A stretch of DNA of 64,000 nt from Margaritispora aquatica (GCA_007644065.1 VJWN01000002.1:1513831-1577830), one strand, 5' to 3'; counted from the stretch's first letter, positions 45,827 to 57,341 are shown. Made by a program: numbers and translations. The notes: generated by a model from the sequence alone, not told the origin.

Positions 45827-46037
45827 CTTGCTGATGTATCGTGGCTTCAAATATATAGCTACAATTTCTTGACACCAAGCTGCTGTCGTGAGAGAAATCC
45901 ATAAGAATACACACTAAAGCCTGATTAGGGTTAGTGCTCGACCGCAGATCTCGGCCGCATATGCCCGCTTCCTCGCTCTTGAGTTGCCCAAACTTTTTTT
46001 TGGTCCCTCATCCTGACCGCAATCGATACGAATCGCA
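45827..46037. promoter_or_regulatory. Bidirectional promoter with TTAGGGTTAG element
   Basis: A 211-bp spacer between the divergent starts of RSM23 and RRS1. It contains TTAGGGTTAG at 45925-45934, a one-and-a-half telomere-type repeat of the kind bound by Tbf1-like factors at ribosomal and ribosome-biogenesis promoters in several fungi. Control by such a factor is inference. Confidence 0.5.
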
Positions 46038-46699
46038 ATGTCAGAAATGGAAGTCGACAAGCCCAGCGGGCCCTCAAAGCTCCCAGTCGTAGTCACGAAG
46101 CCAACACCATATACTTTTGACCTTGGACTCCTCCTCGCCGCCGACCCGAACCCTCTACTTCTCACTACTCGCGAAAATCTCGAAGATGAGCTTGCAGCTA
46201 CGGCCAGAGACGGCGCACAAGCGCTTTTGAACCAATTGCTTTCTACATGTCCCATTGCGAGCACGCCCAATGGAGTTCTGTTAAGTCTTCCCGGAATTGA
46301 GACGTCTTTGCCTAGAGAAAAGGTTTGTTCTAAAGCTCTGAGATTCTTTGCACATCACTGATATAATTTCAGCCACTTCCACCACCTAAACAGCAAACTA
46401 CTTGGGAGAAGTTCGCCGCTAAGAAAGGAATCAAGGCGAAGACCGCAGAGACCAAGAAAAAGATGGTATATGATGAAGCTACTGGCGAATGGGTGCCGAA
46501 ATGGGGCTACAAGGGTGCTAACAAAGCTGGCGAGAATGATTGGATCGTGGAGGTGGATGAGGCTAAGGAACGTGAGAGGAAAGAGGGCACCGAGAGGCAA
46601 GGCGATGGTAGAAGGGATCGCAAGGAGAAGGTCAGGAGGAACGAGAGGCTGCAGAGGGCAAACGAAAGAAAGCACAGGAAAAATCACGGTGGAAAGTAG
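46038..46699 (+). CDS. RRS1: Ribosome biogenesis regulatory protein RRS1, 203 aa
   Basis: Two exons, 46038-46322 and 46373-46699. Signature segments: PYTFDLGLLLAADPNPL, ARDGAQALLNQLLS, VLLSLPGIETSLPREK, PPPKQQTTWEKFAAKKGIK, and MVYDEATGEWVPKWGYKGAN. The C-terminus is strongly basic (NERLQRANERKHRKNH). Rrs1 works with Rpf2 to bring the 5S RNP into pre-60S particles in the nucleolus. Length and motif order match the family. Shares a promoter region with RSM23. Confidence 0.95.
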
Positions 46700-47525
46700 A
46701 AGTTCTGAGTCGGTTTGGGCATTGCTTGGAGTTAGGTTGGTGGTTATTTGGCTGGCGTTTGTGGTTATGAGGAAGGAAAAAGGCGATCGCATTGTAAAAT
46801 ACTTGCCACAATGGTCAGGTTGTATGCGAACACACCAAACAGGAAGAACGAATACAATGATGTCTTTTCTATTCATGTTTGTTTGCCCCTCGTGGGCAAT
46901 GAAGGGAAATCCCTTCCTCGGGACTGTTTCGCATATTTTGTAATCTTACAAAAAGACCAGTAAAGGTCATGCATAGCTCGATTTTTGTGAACAATAAAGT
47001 CCCCATCATCTACATTTCCGCAATTCTCGATCCAGAAGAAAATAGTCCAACAACTCCACGGCACCGTCGCCTCCCATTACAACCAAGTTCACCCCCAGAC
47101 GAACGCCTCCATCCACATGCCGTGATTCAATGATCTCCATCCGAATGCAAGTCATCAACGTAAGAACAAGAAAAGAAAAGAACATGCAAATTCCTGCAAA
47201 TGCTACTATTTGCAACGCTGGGGTATTGGCAACCAGAAATAATCGCGGGATGCAATCAAATGAAGAGAACACTCTCGACCGAGAGGTAATCTCTCTACAA
47301 GCTCAGTGATGCCGATGTTCTAGAGAAGGTAATCCTTTTGTGACGTAAAATGTGCAGGCACAAGCAAATCTTGTTAACAAGCCGAAGCAAGTAGTGTTAA
47401 AAATTGCTCGCACCGTATGATCCTCAGATTGAATCAAATTAGGGATATCGCAGTGAAGTGCAAGACACAACAAAGTGAAATACCACAGATAGTATAGCCT
47501 ACCATTAGAGAGTAGTATTTACCGT
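46700..47525. other. Intergenic region between convergent genes
   Basis: 3' UTRs of RRS1 and of the RhoGAP gene. No gene seen. Confidence 0.6.
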
Positions 47526-49622
47526 CTAGGAGAATCCAATTGGCGACAGAGGCTTGATAGGTGAGAGAGGTCTCATATCGTTGTTAGCTCTTGGAGGGGT
47601 TCTCTCATTGACAACAGTTAATGTTGTGTTCGTGGTGGCATCTTGACTGTGGCTCAGGGGTAGCGCCTTGTTTGTATATCCAGTCATACCCTTGTCTCCA
47701 ACACTGACACTGCTTGGTTTGCTGCTATCAGAACTAGAAATCATCCGCTCATCCGGGCTTTCTACAGCGGTACTATGGCGGCCCTCAGCACTGGATGGTG
47801 GGATCATGTCGAAAAGCATGTACTCTTGCTGAATGTAGTGCTCTTCGGTCTTGCAGCCCTTCCAGCAATCTCGCCAATCACAGACAAGAAACTTGAAGCA
47901 GAATGCATCCATTTTCATACACGGTTGGAAGCAAATGCAAAGGTTTCGGTAATCCATCTTGTTCTTGTCAGAGTGAGCAAGGAGAAGCGAGAGGTGGCAG
48001 GTGATAGCGAAGAGAAGATAGTAATTGAACGGCGACAGGTTGGAAAGCTCGTCGATGAGAAGTTGAGGAACGGTTTCAGAACCATAACACTCCCTGGCAA
48101 TGCGATCCTGGGCAGCTTTTGGAAGCAGCTCATCTGGCAGTTCACGAAGCCATGCCTTCAGCATAGAGCCAATAATGTTGATATCGTAAAGATCATCCTC
48201 CTCAAACAGATCGATATCGAATTCTATCAAAATAAGCATCGTCCTCTGGGAGAATGCGATCAAGAACAACTTACCTTCATCAAATCTGCGCTGCCACTTC
48301 TTGATTTGTGGTCCACTTCCTGGAACTCTGTACAAGCCCTCGACATCGCTTCCTTTATAATTCAGATAATCGATTGCTCTCCAAGGGAACGCAGGCATCC
48401 AGAACTCAGTCTTGTCCCGTGAATCCTCCAATTTCTTCGAAATCCGGGTGAGGCGAGTTTGCTGAACCAAAGGAGTATTGAGAACTTTTATAACATAGTG
48501 TTCATCATCAACTGGAACCTCTCTTTCATAGCTACTGCCACTGCGACCAGATTTGCCAAATAAGCCCTTGCTCAATGCTCCTGCGCCCTTGGTAGCTGAG
48601 CTCTTAAGATTGTTTAAAAAGCCATGGCCAACACCCTCACGGCTGGATCCGGAGGTTTGGATGGTGTGGTCATCCTTCTGAGAAGAGCGCGGATTCATAT
48701 TGCTCTGGCTCCTGGAATTCTCCTTCTGCTCCTTAGGTCGCAAAGATGAACTTTCTTTTTGTCTCTTCTCTTGCGACCGATCTCTACTCGACCTAGGTAC
48801 TCGATCTTCGGAATGTTGTCGCACAGTCGAACTCATCATTGCTCTGAATGATCTGTCACCTTCAATTGGAAGAGGCGCAGTCTTTGGAGAAGTGTTTTGT
48901 TGTTGAGAGCTGTCAACTTCGAGGAATTTGTTGTTTGGTGTAGCTTCCGTGGGGCTTTGCTCATCTCTGATTGATTTGGTTCGCGACAATATGCTGAATG
49001 GCTTGGGTTTAGTCTTCCGAATAAGGTTGGCATTCGACGATGTAGGTGGGGTGGATTCGGAGGATTCTAAAGGGATATCAGGCTTTGAGGGTGCGCCGAC
49101 AGGTCGTCTGGTTACAGCTCGATCAGCAGAGCCTGTGTGCAAAGATTCCAAGTTAGTTTTTAGCCCCAAGCTAGAAGTTGAGCACGAAACGTTAGGAGTC
49201 GTACCAGTTCTAGAATTTTCCTTTGATGAAACCTTCCCTGACATGGCTGGACTGTCTTTCGACATGTCCTCTAAATCCTGCCTGCTGCTCTCCGAATTAT
49301 TTTGTAGTCGACTTGAGCTCTTTGAGGCCTTATAATTAGAGAAGAAGCCAGTCTTCGCAGGTCGTTCCTTCTCCCGTAACTCTGTTGTTTGTGTAGGTGG
49401 GGAGAAAGTTGAAGGTAATTGTGCGGAAATGAACTGCAAGTCGGCGGGTTGCGTTAGGAGTTGGTCGCTTTGTGTCTTCTTTGAGTTGAATCTGAAGGGC
49501 GATCGTGGAGATTTTGGAGATATAGGACTCAAAGGGGATCTGTCAATCAGGTCGCCTTCATCTTGATCGATCATAGGAGATTTCCCAAGCATCAGCGGTT
49601 GTGGAGGTGTTTTGCGAGCCAT
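47526..49622 (-). CDS. RhoGAP-domain protein, 681 aa
   Basis: Two exons, 49622-48275 and 48223-47526; the 51-nt intron is a multiple of three and stop-free, so retention would add 17 residues. The first 370 residues are Ser/Pro/Lys-rich and disordered, with SP-rich phosphosite-like repeats (SPLSPISPKSPRSPF). The RhoGAP domain spans about residues 375-600: VIKVLNTPLVQQ, the arginine finger in EGLYRVPGSGPQIKKW, MLKAWLRELPDELLP, and NYYLLFAITCHLSLLLAHSD. The block CFQPCMKMDAFCFKFLVCDW is typical of fungal Sac7/Bag7-like and related GAPs. It should accelerate GTP hydrolysis on a Rho-family GTPase in polarity or wall integrity; which one is not visible. Confidence 0.9.
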   Translation of the reverse strand: MARKTPPQPLMLGKSPMIDQDEGDLIDRSPLSPISPKSPRSPFRFNSKKTQSDQLLTQPADLQFISAQLPSTFSPPTQTTELREKERPAKTGFFSNYKASKSSSRLQNNSESSRQDLEDMSKDSPAMSGKVSSKENSRTGTTPNVSCSTSSLGLKTNLESLHTGSADRAVTRRPVGAPSKPDIPLESSESTPPTSSNANLIRKTKPKPFSILSRTKSIRDEQSPTEATPNNKFLEVDSSQQQNTSPKTAPLPIEGDRSFRAMMSSTVRQHSEDRVPRSSRDRSQEKRQKESSSLRPKEQKENSRSQSNMNPRSSQKDDHTIQTSGSSREGVGHGFLNNLKSSATKGAGALSKGLFGKSGRSGSSYEREVPVDDEHYVIKVLNTPLVQQTRLTRISKKLEDSRDKTEFWMPAFPWRAIDYLNYKGSDVEGLYRVPGSGPQIKKWQRRFDEGKLFLIAFSQRTMLILIEFDIDLFEEDDLYDINIIGSMLKAWLRELPDELLPKAAQDRIARECYGSETVPQLLIDELSNLSPFNYYLLFAITCHLSLLLAHSDKNKMDYRNLCICFQPCMKMDAFCFKFLVCDWRDCWKGCKTEEHYIQQEYMLFDMIPPSSAEGRHSTAVESPDERMISSSDSSKPSSVSVGDKGMTGYTNKALPLSHSQDATTNTTLTVVNERTPPRANNDMRPLSPIKPLSPIGFS

Positions 49623-52116
49623 CCCGCCCTTGTCTCTGTAGTGTTTTTTCTAGATTGCAGGGCAGAGGCCAGAGTCGCAGGCCCTAAGGCAGGATCGCTG
49701 TTGATGTCTCGAATGCACAGCCTCTTGGACTGTGTCACAAATCCCAAAGATAGAAGCGCTGACAGTGCCAGAAAGTGATGCCCCAGAATCAGAATGGTTT
49801 GTGCGAGGTCTATCCAGGTGAGACACAATGCGTCGACTTCAGGTGCACGTACACAAGCCTGCAACTACAGCTTTATGGCCTTGAGATACACTGTTTTGGT
49901 GACAATTTTTAACCTTGAGGCTTTGAATTTGTTCCTGACGACTTGGCGATTATTGTCTGCTAGTGATACTTCAGAACACAAGTCGTAGCAGCCAGTGTAG
50001 TGCAATACGATAGATTAATCGGCACTGCAGAAGGCAGAACGACATCCCCGGGCGTCAGGAGAAGAAGAGCCTGAAGAGGAGTGCTGTACTGTAATGTGAA
50101 ACGTGAAGGAGAAAAGCTCGCGTACCGTTCAGTGTTCAGGTGCGAGATCCTAGGGGTTGGAATGCTCGGAATGTTATGCAGAAAGATTGGAATGGCGCAG
50201 GGGTGTTTATTAGACGCCGCTCGCACAAGCTCTCGTACCTGAATCTGAAGGTACTGTACCTGTGGTCGTAATGCTGCCGAGCCAGATTGATAAATAATCA
50301 ACAGGTAATATCGTCGCAGAAGGCTGACTGAGACTGTGAGAACTATTGATCGATTCCCCACAAAGAGAACTGAGAGATGAGGTGAATGTAACGGTGGAAA
50401 GTTGATGTTCGAAAGAATGCGACGGTGTCGCCAATAAATCAGCTTGATGGAGGTTCGAGGTTAGTGCATGGAGGTGCCGTCAACTACCAACACCACCACC
50501 ACTACTACCACTTTATAAACATCACTAACATAACTAGCTACAGTACTGCGGATTGAAGCCGATCAAACAAAGAACCTATTCGTATCGTATGACAGCTTTG
50601 AACCCCCGGAGCAACAGTATTGTATCTATACGCAACCCCTTCTAAAGAACATATATCACAGTGCTGCGGACATTGGATGAAGACTATACTCTGACCTAGC
50701 TTTGGAAAAACATCCAAAGGAATACTGCCTAGGCACAAGGACCTTTAAATGACACCTTGCTCTTGAAGCTACGATATCCGACTCTCGTAATTCGGAGAGG
50801 TCGGAGAGGCACCTCGTCCTCCCTCGTCGTCGTCCTTGTCTGACGAGTCTGGCTGGCGCTGGGTATCTTTTGTCGCCTTGTCTTTCGAAGCGGTGAGCTG
50901 CACAACATCCGAATCACTGGAGCAAAAGTGTCTGCAAGTGGATAGGCGCATCACTAGCCCTGGATCCAGGAACAAAGTTCTTCTTGGTCATTCTTGAAAC
51001 GCCAGCAGATGCTTTTCCTCATTGGCGAAAGAGCCGAGTCCAACTATTGAAATCCACCGTAGCACCGGCAAAAGGGGAGAAGTGGAGAGCTGCCATCGGC
51101 TTCGTGTCCCCTACCCGTGTGTATGTGGGGTGAACTTCCATTTATTTTCCGACTTCTTTGAAAGGGTACTGTCTGTACTGCGACATGATAGTTCATGGAC
51201 CATACTTATGCATCTTGAAGATGAGAGGGAGCATGGCAATGCTCATGTACTCCCAAAGAGAAAATACTATGCATTGCATGAAACAGGTGGAGAGAGCGCT
51301 TGTTTACTTGAGATTGATACGGGGAACGATGACATCTGAAAGACAAGATGAATCAGAATGAAAGTCTCCTGAATTTGGCCTCACAGCACTTGCTTTTTAG
51401 AACCCGAGACTACGGAATCAAAGAAAAGGAAGATGCGTTGAGCCACAAACGAGAAGCTCATGTACAGCACTGGCTTTTTGATTGTCGTCCTCAGCTTGGA
51501 CTCGTAACGAGAGCTGAGAGAGCTGAGAGATATGCATTGTTTTTTTCCTCGAGCATCGCAAAGTTTTTTCCGATCCTATCTTTCGGATGTTCTTGAGTTT
51601 GCCCATCTTTCATGTTGGTTCTTCGTATCTTCAGAAATTGTTTATTCTTTATGCTTGCAGTCTAGGTGCTCGGATCTTGATGCTGATGCTTTTAGATTCT
51701 TTCGAGGATTGTCGGGGCTCCGAATAATCTTGACGGAGAAAGATGTGTTACGAGCAGCCCAAGGCTAAAATTGTTACGTTTAATGTATGCTCAGTATAGT
51801 TAGGCAGTTTAGCGCATGCTTTCCATGAAGGCTCTGAGCTGGCTAAGTCCTATCTAGCCCCTTAGCACAAACAGTTAAAGTCGTCGAACTTGCAAATCTG
51901 TCATTCGAGCATTTGTTGACCCGTCCATGCAATGTATTGTCTTTGCTGTATTAGACTGTGGCACTAACGTCCAAGTGGTAGCATAATAGAAGCTCTCCAC
52001 GCCTGTTTGGGCTGTGTGATTTTGAGTATCGTGCACACTAGATCATTTGAAACCTGGAATATTCTAAGTCTGCCGATATGTTTTTATCGGGTGCAAATGG
52101 TCATAATATTGAGCAT
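49623..52116. other. Intergenic region without a convincing gene
   Basis: About 2.5 kb. The left part is the leader of the RhoGAP gene. A frame near 50975-50769 on the minus strand ends in an acidic, disordered stretch (SDKDDDEGGRGASPTSPNYE) but lacks an ATG-joined first exon; possible introns would be shorter than 40 nt. Confidence 0.45.
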
Positions 52117-52407
52117 TCACCAATAGGCAGGAAACGTATCGGTCAGATCCAGATCTGCGACCTCTTGTCTCTCTAGTCTTTCTTGCCTCCAATCGCGTTG
52201 TATAGTGCCAGAGAGTTGATGGCCAAAGGGTTGTGATAAGGATTGGTTACGATCTGCGAGTGTTTGGTTCATCGTCGACAAAGATGACTTCAGATCTGAT
52301 GTGCAAATTTCAATGAGCAAATTCGTTGAGAAGGCGATATAGGTAGGACGATGTGCTATTGTTTTGAGCAGCTTTGATGATTGGAGATACGACGCCAAAT
52401 CATTCAT
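52117..52407 (-). CDS. Possible small protein, 96 aa
   Basis: ATG-initiated frame (MNDLASYLQSSKLLKTIAHR) running to a stop at 52117-52119. It has a mixed helical start and a polar C-terminal half (RDWRQERLERQEVADLDLTD). No domain, no intron and no recognised relative. It is separated by 250 bp from the F-box gene, which is on the same strand upstream. It could be a chance open frame. Confidence 0.25.
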   Translation of the reverse strand: MNDLASYLQSSKLLKTIAHRPTYIAFSTNLLIEICTSDLKSSLSTMNQTLADRNQSLSQPFGHQLSGTIQRDWRQERLERQEVADLDLTDTFPAYW

Positions 52408-52658
52408 AAACGTGTGTTTGCGAGTGTTGTTTTTAGGTTCATATAATAGGGTGATGAGAGGACCATGATTTGTGATCTAAGCTAGGTGGTGTTAGATTTG
52501 GCAAGATTTGTGATACGCTTCGAGCATGTAAAAAAGTCCGGTTGTCCAATCGATTGCGCGAATCTCTGGCTACTACAAGGGATTATCACGTCGTTGTAAG
52601 TACAATATCAAGATCTTTAAGCCGTCTTCAAAATCTCTTATTAGCATTTGTTCAATTT

Positions 52659-53984
52659 TCAACCCTCAAATACCATCGACCCCTCAGGGAAAGTTAGAAC
52701 TTCTCTCCCATAAGTCCTTCTGAAACTTTTCTCCCAAATCGCCTTCACGGCCTCACACTCTTCAAAATGAGTTCTTAGAAATGCTTCAACACTCCACGCC
52801 CTACGCATCGCCCTGTCAACAGGCTTCAATCCACTCTCCCAACCGTCAATCCAATTCGGGTCCCTATTCGCCACACTCCTATTCTCCATGTTCAACCACA
52901 TATTATACTCCCTCCCACAACCCACACACCAAACCCCCCTTTCAATCTTCGGCCATGGTTGTCCATGTTGCTTCGCATGGAAGACGGGCATCCAAGAAGC
53001 AGCCACGCAGCGATATCCATCAATTGGATTGATTGAGAAACGTATCTGGACCTCGGCGTCATAATGCGGCGCAGAAGGTGGATCGAGACACCAGAGAGGA
53101 TTATACGGGAGGAACTCTGCACGAGACTGGACGCCCGCTGCTCGCCGAGCTGCAACGACACCGTTGAAAGAAACTATTTCATCTTGGTACTGCTGACCAC
53201 TAACTCTGCTGATCTCTGCCTCGCTGTCATGAATGCGTAGAGCCAGTCGTTTAATATCCGAAGCAAGGAACAAGCTTATCTTCATTTCGGATTCTAGCAT
53301 TGTGTATGCCTGACGATCCAACATTATCTCATGAAAATTCTCAATGACGACACGTTTCAACCTCCCCTCAGCCACCTCTCCCGCAATAGCAGCATTACTT
53401 ACGCACCAAACACGCGCTGCCATCAGCATATTCACCATCTTTGTTCTCTGATCTCTTTCCAAGCAAGAATAACAGGCCCGTTCACAACTGAGCAAGAAAA
53501 CAAACGGCGCAAAATCACCACACATGCAGCACTCCTCGCTCGTAAAAGCACGATACACATGCGCAAGCGAATGGTACCCCAAGACCTCAGCATCACGCAT
53601 GATTCTCAATGTCCCACTTGCATGCCCTGTATTTTTACCCCATGAGTGAGTCGTGAGGTCCTTGTACTCGTTCAGGTCGCGAATAAGCTCATATAAGTGG
53701 TAATTCGTTAATCGCAACATCGCTAAAGTACCGAGATCGCATCGAAGTAGAATCTGGTCTTGGATCTCTCGAGGTAAGGCGAAATGTCCAGGTCCTGATT
53801 CACGCCAGGGAATATGTGATGAATCAACGCAGCTGGTGGATGTATCGTCGGTGGACATGTGGGTTGGGATGCTGGTCGTGGAGGGACAGATTGGTACATT
53901 ACGTGTTTGGTGGAGTTTAGTAATTGTGTTAGTTAGAACATTAAGTTTGTCGATCTGTTCTAATGTGAGAGATGACATGTTCAT
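52659..53984 (-). CDS. F-box-like protein with cysteine cluster, 441 aa
   Basis: Single exon. After a variable N-terminus, an F-box-like segment (FALPREIQDQILLRCDLGTL, AMLRLTNYHLYELIRDL) lies at about residues 67-101. A cysteine cluster CCMCGDFAPFVFLLSCERAC then YSCL looks like a zinc-binding element, and a second pair CVGCGREYN occurs near the C-terminus. This domain layout is common among Leotiomycete and other ascomycete F-box proteins of unknown target. It may serve as an SCF ubiquitin-ligase adaptor, but the F-box is weak and the substrate is unknown. Confidence 0.8.
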   Translation of the reverse strand: MNMSSLTLEQIDKLNVLTNTITKLHQTRNVPICPSTTSIPTHMSTDDTSTSCVDSSHIPWRESGPGHFALPREIQDQILLRCDLGTLAMLRLTNYHLYELIRDLNEYKDLTTHSWGKNTGHASGTLRIMRDAEVLGYHSLAHVYRAFTSEECCMCGDFAPFVFLLSCERACYSCLERDQRTKMVNMLMAARVWCVSNAAIAGEVAEGRLKRVVIENFHEIMLDRQAYTMLESEMKISLFLASDIKRLALRIHDSEAEISRVSGQQYQDEIVSFNGVVAARRAAGVQSRAEFLPYNPLWCLDPPSAPHYDAEVQIRFSINPIDGYRCVAASWMPVFHAKQHGQPWPKIERGVWCVGCGREYNMWLNMENRSVANRDPNWIDGWESGLKPVDRAMRRAWSVEAFLRTHFEECEAVKAIWEKSFRRTYGREVLTFPEGSMVFEG

Positions 53985-54255
53985 ATTTTGTCTTGAAGGA
54001 TGCTCAGATGTGTGAGACGAGCAGAAGAGAAGAGGAAGTTGAAGTTGAAATAGGGCTGGGGCTGAAGAGGGGCTGTGCTTATTTGTTGCATACTTTACAG
54101 CACCCGTGATGTGTATCTTCAGATTCCAGACAAAAGCTCAGAAAGAGAGATGTAGAGAAAAGAAATCAGAATTCAATGTTGCTGAGAATTCAAAATGTGG
54201 AACGCTGCTTTGGGAGCAACAGTTTGGAAGTTTTCGGATGGTAGTTTTCAAGAAG

Positions 54256-55574
54256 TTAGTCTTCTTGCTCTAGCATATTGGCAACCACATCATCAATCTC
54301 CATAAGGAATGTATCATCTCCGTATGTGGGCTGCCATCCTAGGAGCTCCCGGGCTTTATCTGCCCTTGTCCTCGAGCTGTGATATGTTAGCGAGAAAATT
54401 TCCAGGGATATTCAACTTATTTGTGCTCTCACTTCGAAGCCAAAACAGCCTCACAATGCCTCAAATCACCTTCATAAAATTCATCTGCGGCTTCCTGTAG
54501 AGTGACCTCTACAACGTCCTCAGACTGAAATACACCCATCTGCTTTCCGGCTCTGGCAATGCGATTGGAGACATACTTCCATGACTGATCCCCATTTTCG
54601 GCAAAGTAGTAACCAGCCCTCCCACTGGGAAGTTCGGGCTTCTGGTCTACCAGTGCTCGCACCACAAGGCCATAGAGATTACTGAGATCCCTGATGTGAA
54701 CGCGATTCCAGATCTAGAAAGTATGTCAATGAGCGAAACTCAAGTATACGAGAAAGAGCGTCCTTACTCCAGATCCAGCGCCAACCGTAACGGATATCTT
54801 CCTTCCGACACTCATCTGTACAACCATATGAACTTGTCCAAAGCCAAGCGTAAACAAGCCTGTTCCAGGACCATAGATAAGTGGAGGTGGGATAATGTAC
54901 GTATCCACACCTTTCTTCTCGCCAGCATCAACAACAAACTGATTCACTATTCTTACTGGGCTAAACGAGTCGAGAATAGTTTTCTCGATTTCAAAGATGT
55001 CTTCTTTGTCAGAATAGATCTTGGTGTCGATTCTGTCTCCACTAATTGGCCAGTCACCTAGCATGCTCGTACCTGAGGTCTGGCAAGTATTGTTAGTCAC
55101 TAGCAGAGTTGGAGATTTTGAAATGCCAATCTCACATGAATGTAGCTCGTGTTTCGGCCTGTAGTTCGTTGACGCTCTCCGAGACCTGTGATAATAGCTT
55201 GAGCACATCCAACGTGTCGAGCATTAGCACACGCAACAACAACTTTGATAGAAATTAGTTAATATATGCATTGAGCGACCATGGCAACAGGGGCATACTA
55301 TCATGGTCCTTCGCCGCTTCACGAATAGTCTCAAAATCATCGAGATCCTTGAACATTAATGGTTCAATCCCGGCATCGGTAAGAATTGATGCTTGGTAGG
55401 CTTGTCTAACCAGTGCAGAGATGTGATGTTGGTCCGCAAAGGTTCGATCGATCAGCTCTGTCAGGACGGAGCCACCGCTGAGAATATTAGTTAGGTACGA
55501 GATAGTTCTCATGATTGGAGCTCTTACATATAGCCAGTCGCCCCAATGAGAAGGATTCTAGTCTTTTCCGCCAT
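54256..55574 (-). CDS. NAD(P)-binding epimerase/dehydratase-like protein, 348 aa
   Basis: Six exons: 55574-55528, 55477-55299, 55242-55136, 55079-54768, 54713-54433 and 54376-54256, all GT-AG with frame kept throughout. The N-terminus MAEKTRILLIGATGYIGGSV holds the Rossmann glycine motif GATGYIG. Later segments: VVACANARHVGCAQAIITGL, YIHTSGTSMLGDWP, TYIIPPPLIYGPGTGLF, and NRVHIRDLSNLYGLVVRAL. This is an extended short-chain dehydrogenase of the NAD-dependent epimerase/NmrA-like group. The usual YxxxK catalytic pair is not obvious, so it may be a sensor or a non-standard reductase. Substrate unknown. Confidence 0.85.
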
Positions 55575-56019
55575 TTTTGAACAACACAATCACTTTGGCC
55601 CGAGATCTGTATCTGGGAGGGTGAATTCTAGAGTGAGATGTTGGATGCAAGTCAAAAGCTAGCAGCAAGATTGTATGTAACACTGCTAAATTGGTACCAA
55701 TAACTTTTGGGGGGGCGTTTGATAAGCAATATTTACAAGAGATGCTCTCAGTCGATATGGCCTGGTAAAAACCTATTCTTGCGAGGGTTTGGATATCTTT
55801 ACATGAAATTGTAGAAGGGAGGGTGAAGCGTCAATGTATGAGATGGAAGTCAGGCCGACGGGAATGTTAAATTAGCACGTGATGATGTATCTGGCTACTA
55901 GCTAATCACGTCTTATGTAGTGAAAATCAACCTAAGTTTATGTTTCATTATTATTCCATATGAGATCATGATATCAATGCAAAGGGTGTGTGCGAGAGAG
56001 AATAGTACGACACCACATC
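55575..56019. other. Intergenic region
   Basis: Upstream region of the epimerase-like gene and 3' UTR of the DUF3445 gene. No gene seen. Confidence 0.6.
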
Positions 56020-57341
56020 TCAACTCCTCAGATAAGTCTTCACAGCTTCACCCCACACTACCCCACGCTTATAGAAATGCATCTCGGGAACACTTCCCTC
56101 TTTCAGTCCATCAATAGCCTGGGCCAAGTCTTCCCCCAGTCCCTCCTCTTTAACATCTTTCAAAGGATAAAGATATGTCTTGAAGTTGAAAACGATGGCC
56201 TTTGTGTTTGGAAGTCTATGAAGGAGTTGCCGCTCACAGCGCAAAAATGTCTGACCTGTTTAGCATAGCACAAATCCCAAGAAGGGAGCCTACTTACATT
56301 ATTGATGTCAACCTCCTCTTCTACGACTTCCTCCCCTTCGTACAGATGGTTTGCTTCACTAGCAGCGTACAGCCTATCATGTGTCGTGATCGACCACTGA
56401 ATCCCATCATTAACAATTTCATTCCCATAGATAATAGACCAAAACTTACATTCGATCTCTTGACCACCTTCCCAACCTCAATTTTCTCAAAGAATCGATC
56501 CATGCTCTTCTCCAATTTCTGTTTATACCCAGGAACCGGCTTATGAATATCCCTCAACTTCTGCCCAAACTTCTCCTTTGTGTTAAACCCGGCAGGGAAG
56601 CAAGTCACATAAGCCCTCAACGTGTATCCATCGCTGTCATCTGAAGGGAGTAAGATCAGGAAATCCTCGTCCAGATTCTCACCGAGAATTTCGAAGGTCC
56701 GGACAGGATCGAGCGGTGGTTGAAGAGGAAGGTGAGACCCAGTTGCATGGTTGAGAAGACTGTTTGGCGATAGTGTAAACATGGTTGGGAAGCGAGTCGG
56801 TAGATACACGCCCACAAGCCATACATACAGCTCATCGACGCTTGATTTTGCTGCTGGAGAGACTTGGATGGCGATATCGTGGTGATCTTGGATGATCTGT
56901 TTGCGAAGCTGTATTCGTGACAGGTAATTTTGGTCCATTTCGATGTACTCGGTAAGATGTGAGTTGGTGATGCCTAGGAATCGTTAGTCATTGGCACTAA
57001 TTGCTATACCATAGGCTTTTTACTCATAGTCAAGTGGTATTTCGGCTTGAAGGCGCGAAATTTCAATGGCTCCGTATTTTGCCAGTCGAAGTTCGGTAAA
57101 GGCGTAATAAAAAAAGGATCTACATCTGCATTCTTTACATCTGGACTAGAATACACGGAAAGACGAACTCTCGAGATCTTGTAGAACAGTTAACCGAGTG
57201 AACTAGTGAGGTATTTGGATGAAGTATCCCCAAACTTACAGCTTTGAATTGTCGAGATTTGAGATGTCTTCGGTAAATGTCGAAGACCCCAAACGCCACC
57301 AAAGCCACCACGAAAGCAAATAGTGCAAGCGATAAACTCAT
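56020..57341 (-). CDS. DUF3445 family protein (heme-dependent oxidative N-demethylase-like) with N-terminal anchor, about 354 aa
   Basis: Five exons proposed: 57341-57240, 57132-57024, 56973-56450, 56396-56298 and 56250-56020. Exon 1 encodes a membrane anchor (MSLSLALFAFVVALVAFGVF) and a basic stop-transfer stretch. The family motifs follow: FRAFKPKYHLTM, MDQNYLSRIQLRKQII, GVYLPTRFPTMF, YVTCFPAGFNTKEKFGQKLR, IHKPVPGYKQKLEKSMDRFF and WSITTHDRLYA, then RCERQLLHRLPNTKAIVF. DUF3445 proteins have been described as heme-dependent N-demethylase-like enzymes. The acceptor of intron 1 is ambiguous: the more usual CCAG eight bases upstream breaks the frame, so AAAG is used. Confidence 0.75.

Noticed and set aside
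50769..50991. A possible small gene with an acidic disordered end
   Set aside because: Joining the ATG to the acidic frame would need an intron of under 40 nt, shorter than any other here, and no family is recognised.
51022..51339. A 105-codon plus-strand frame
   Set aside because: It starts with TTG rather than ATG and has no motif, intron or supporting context.
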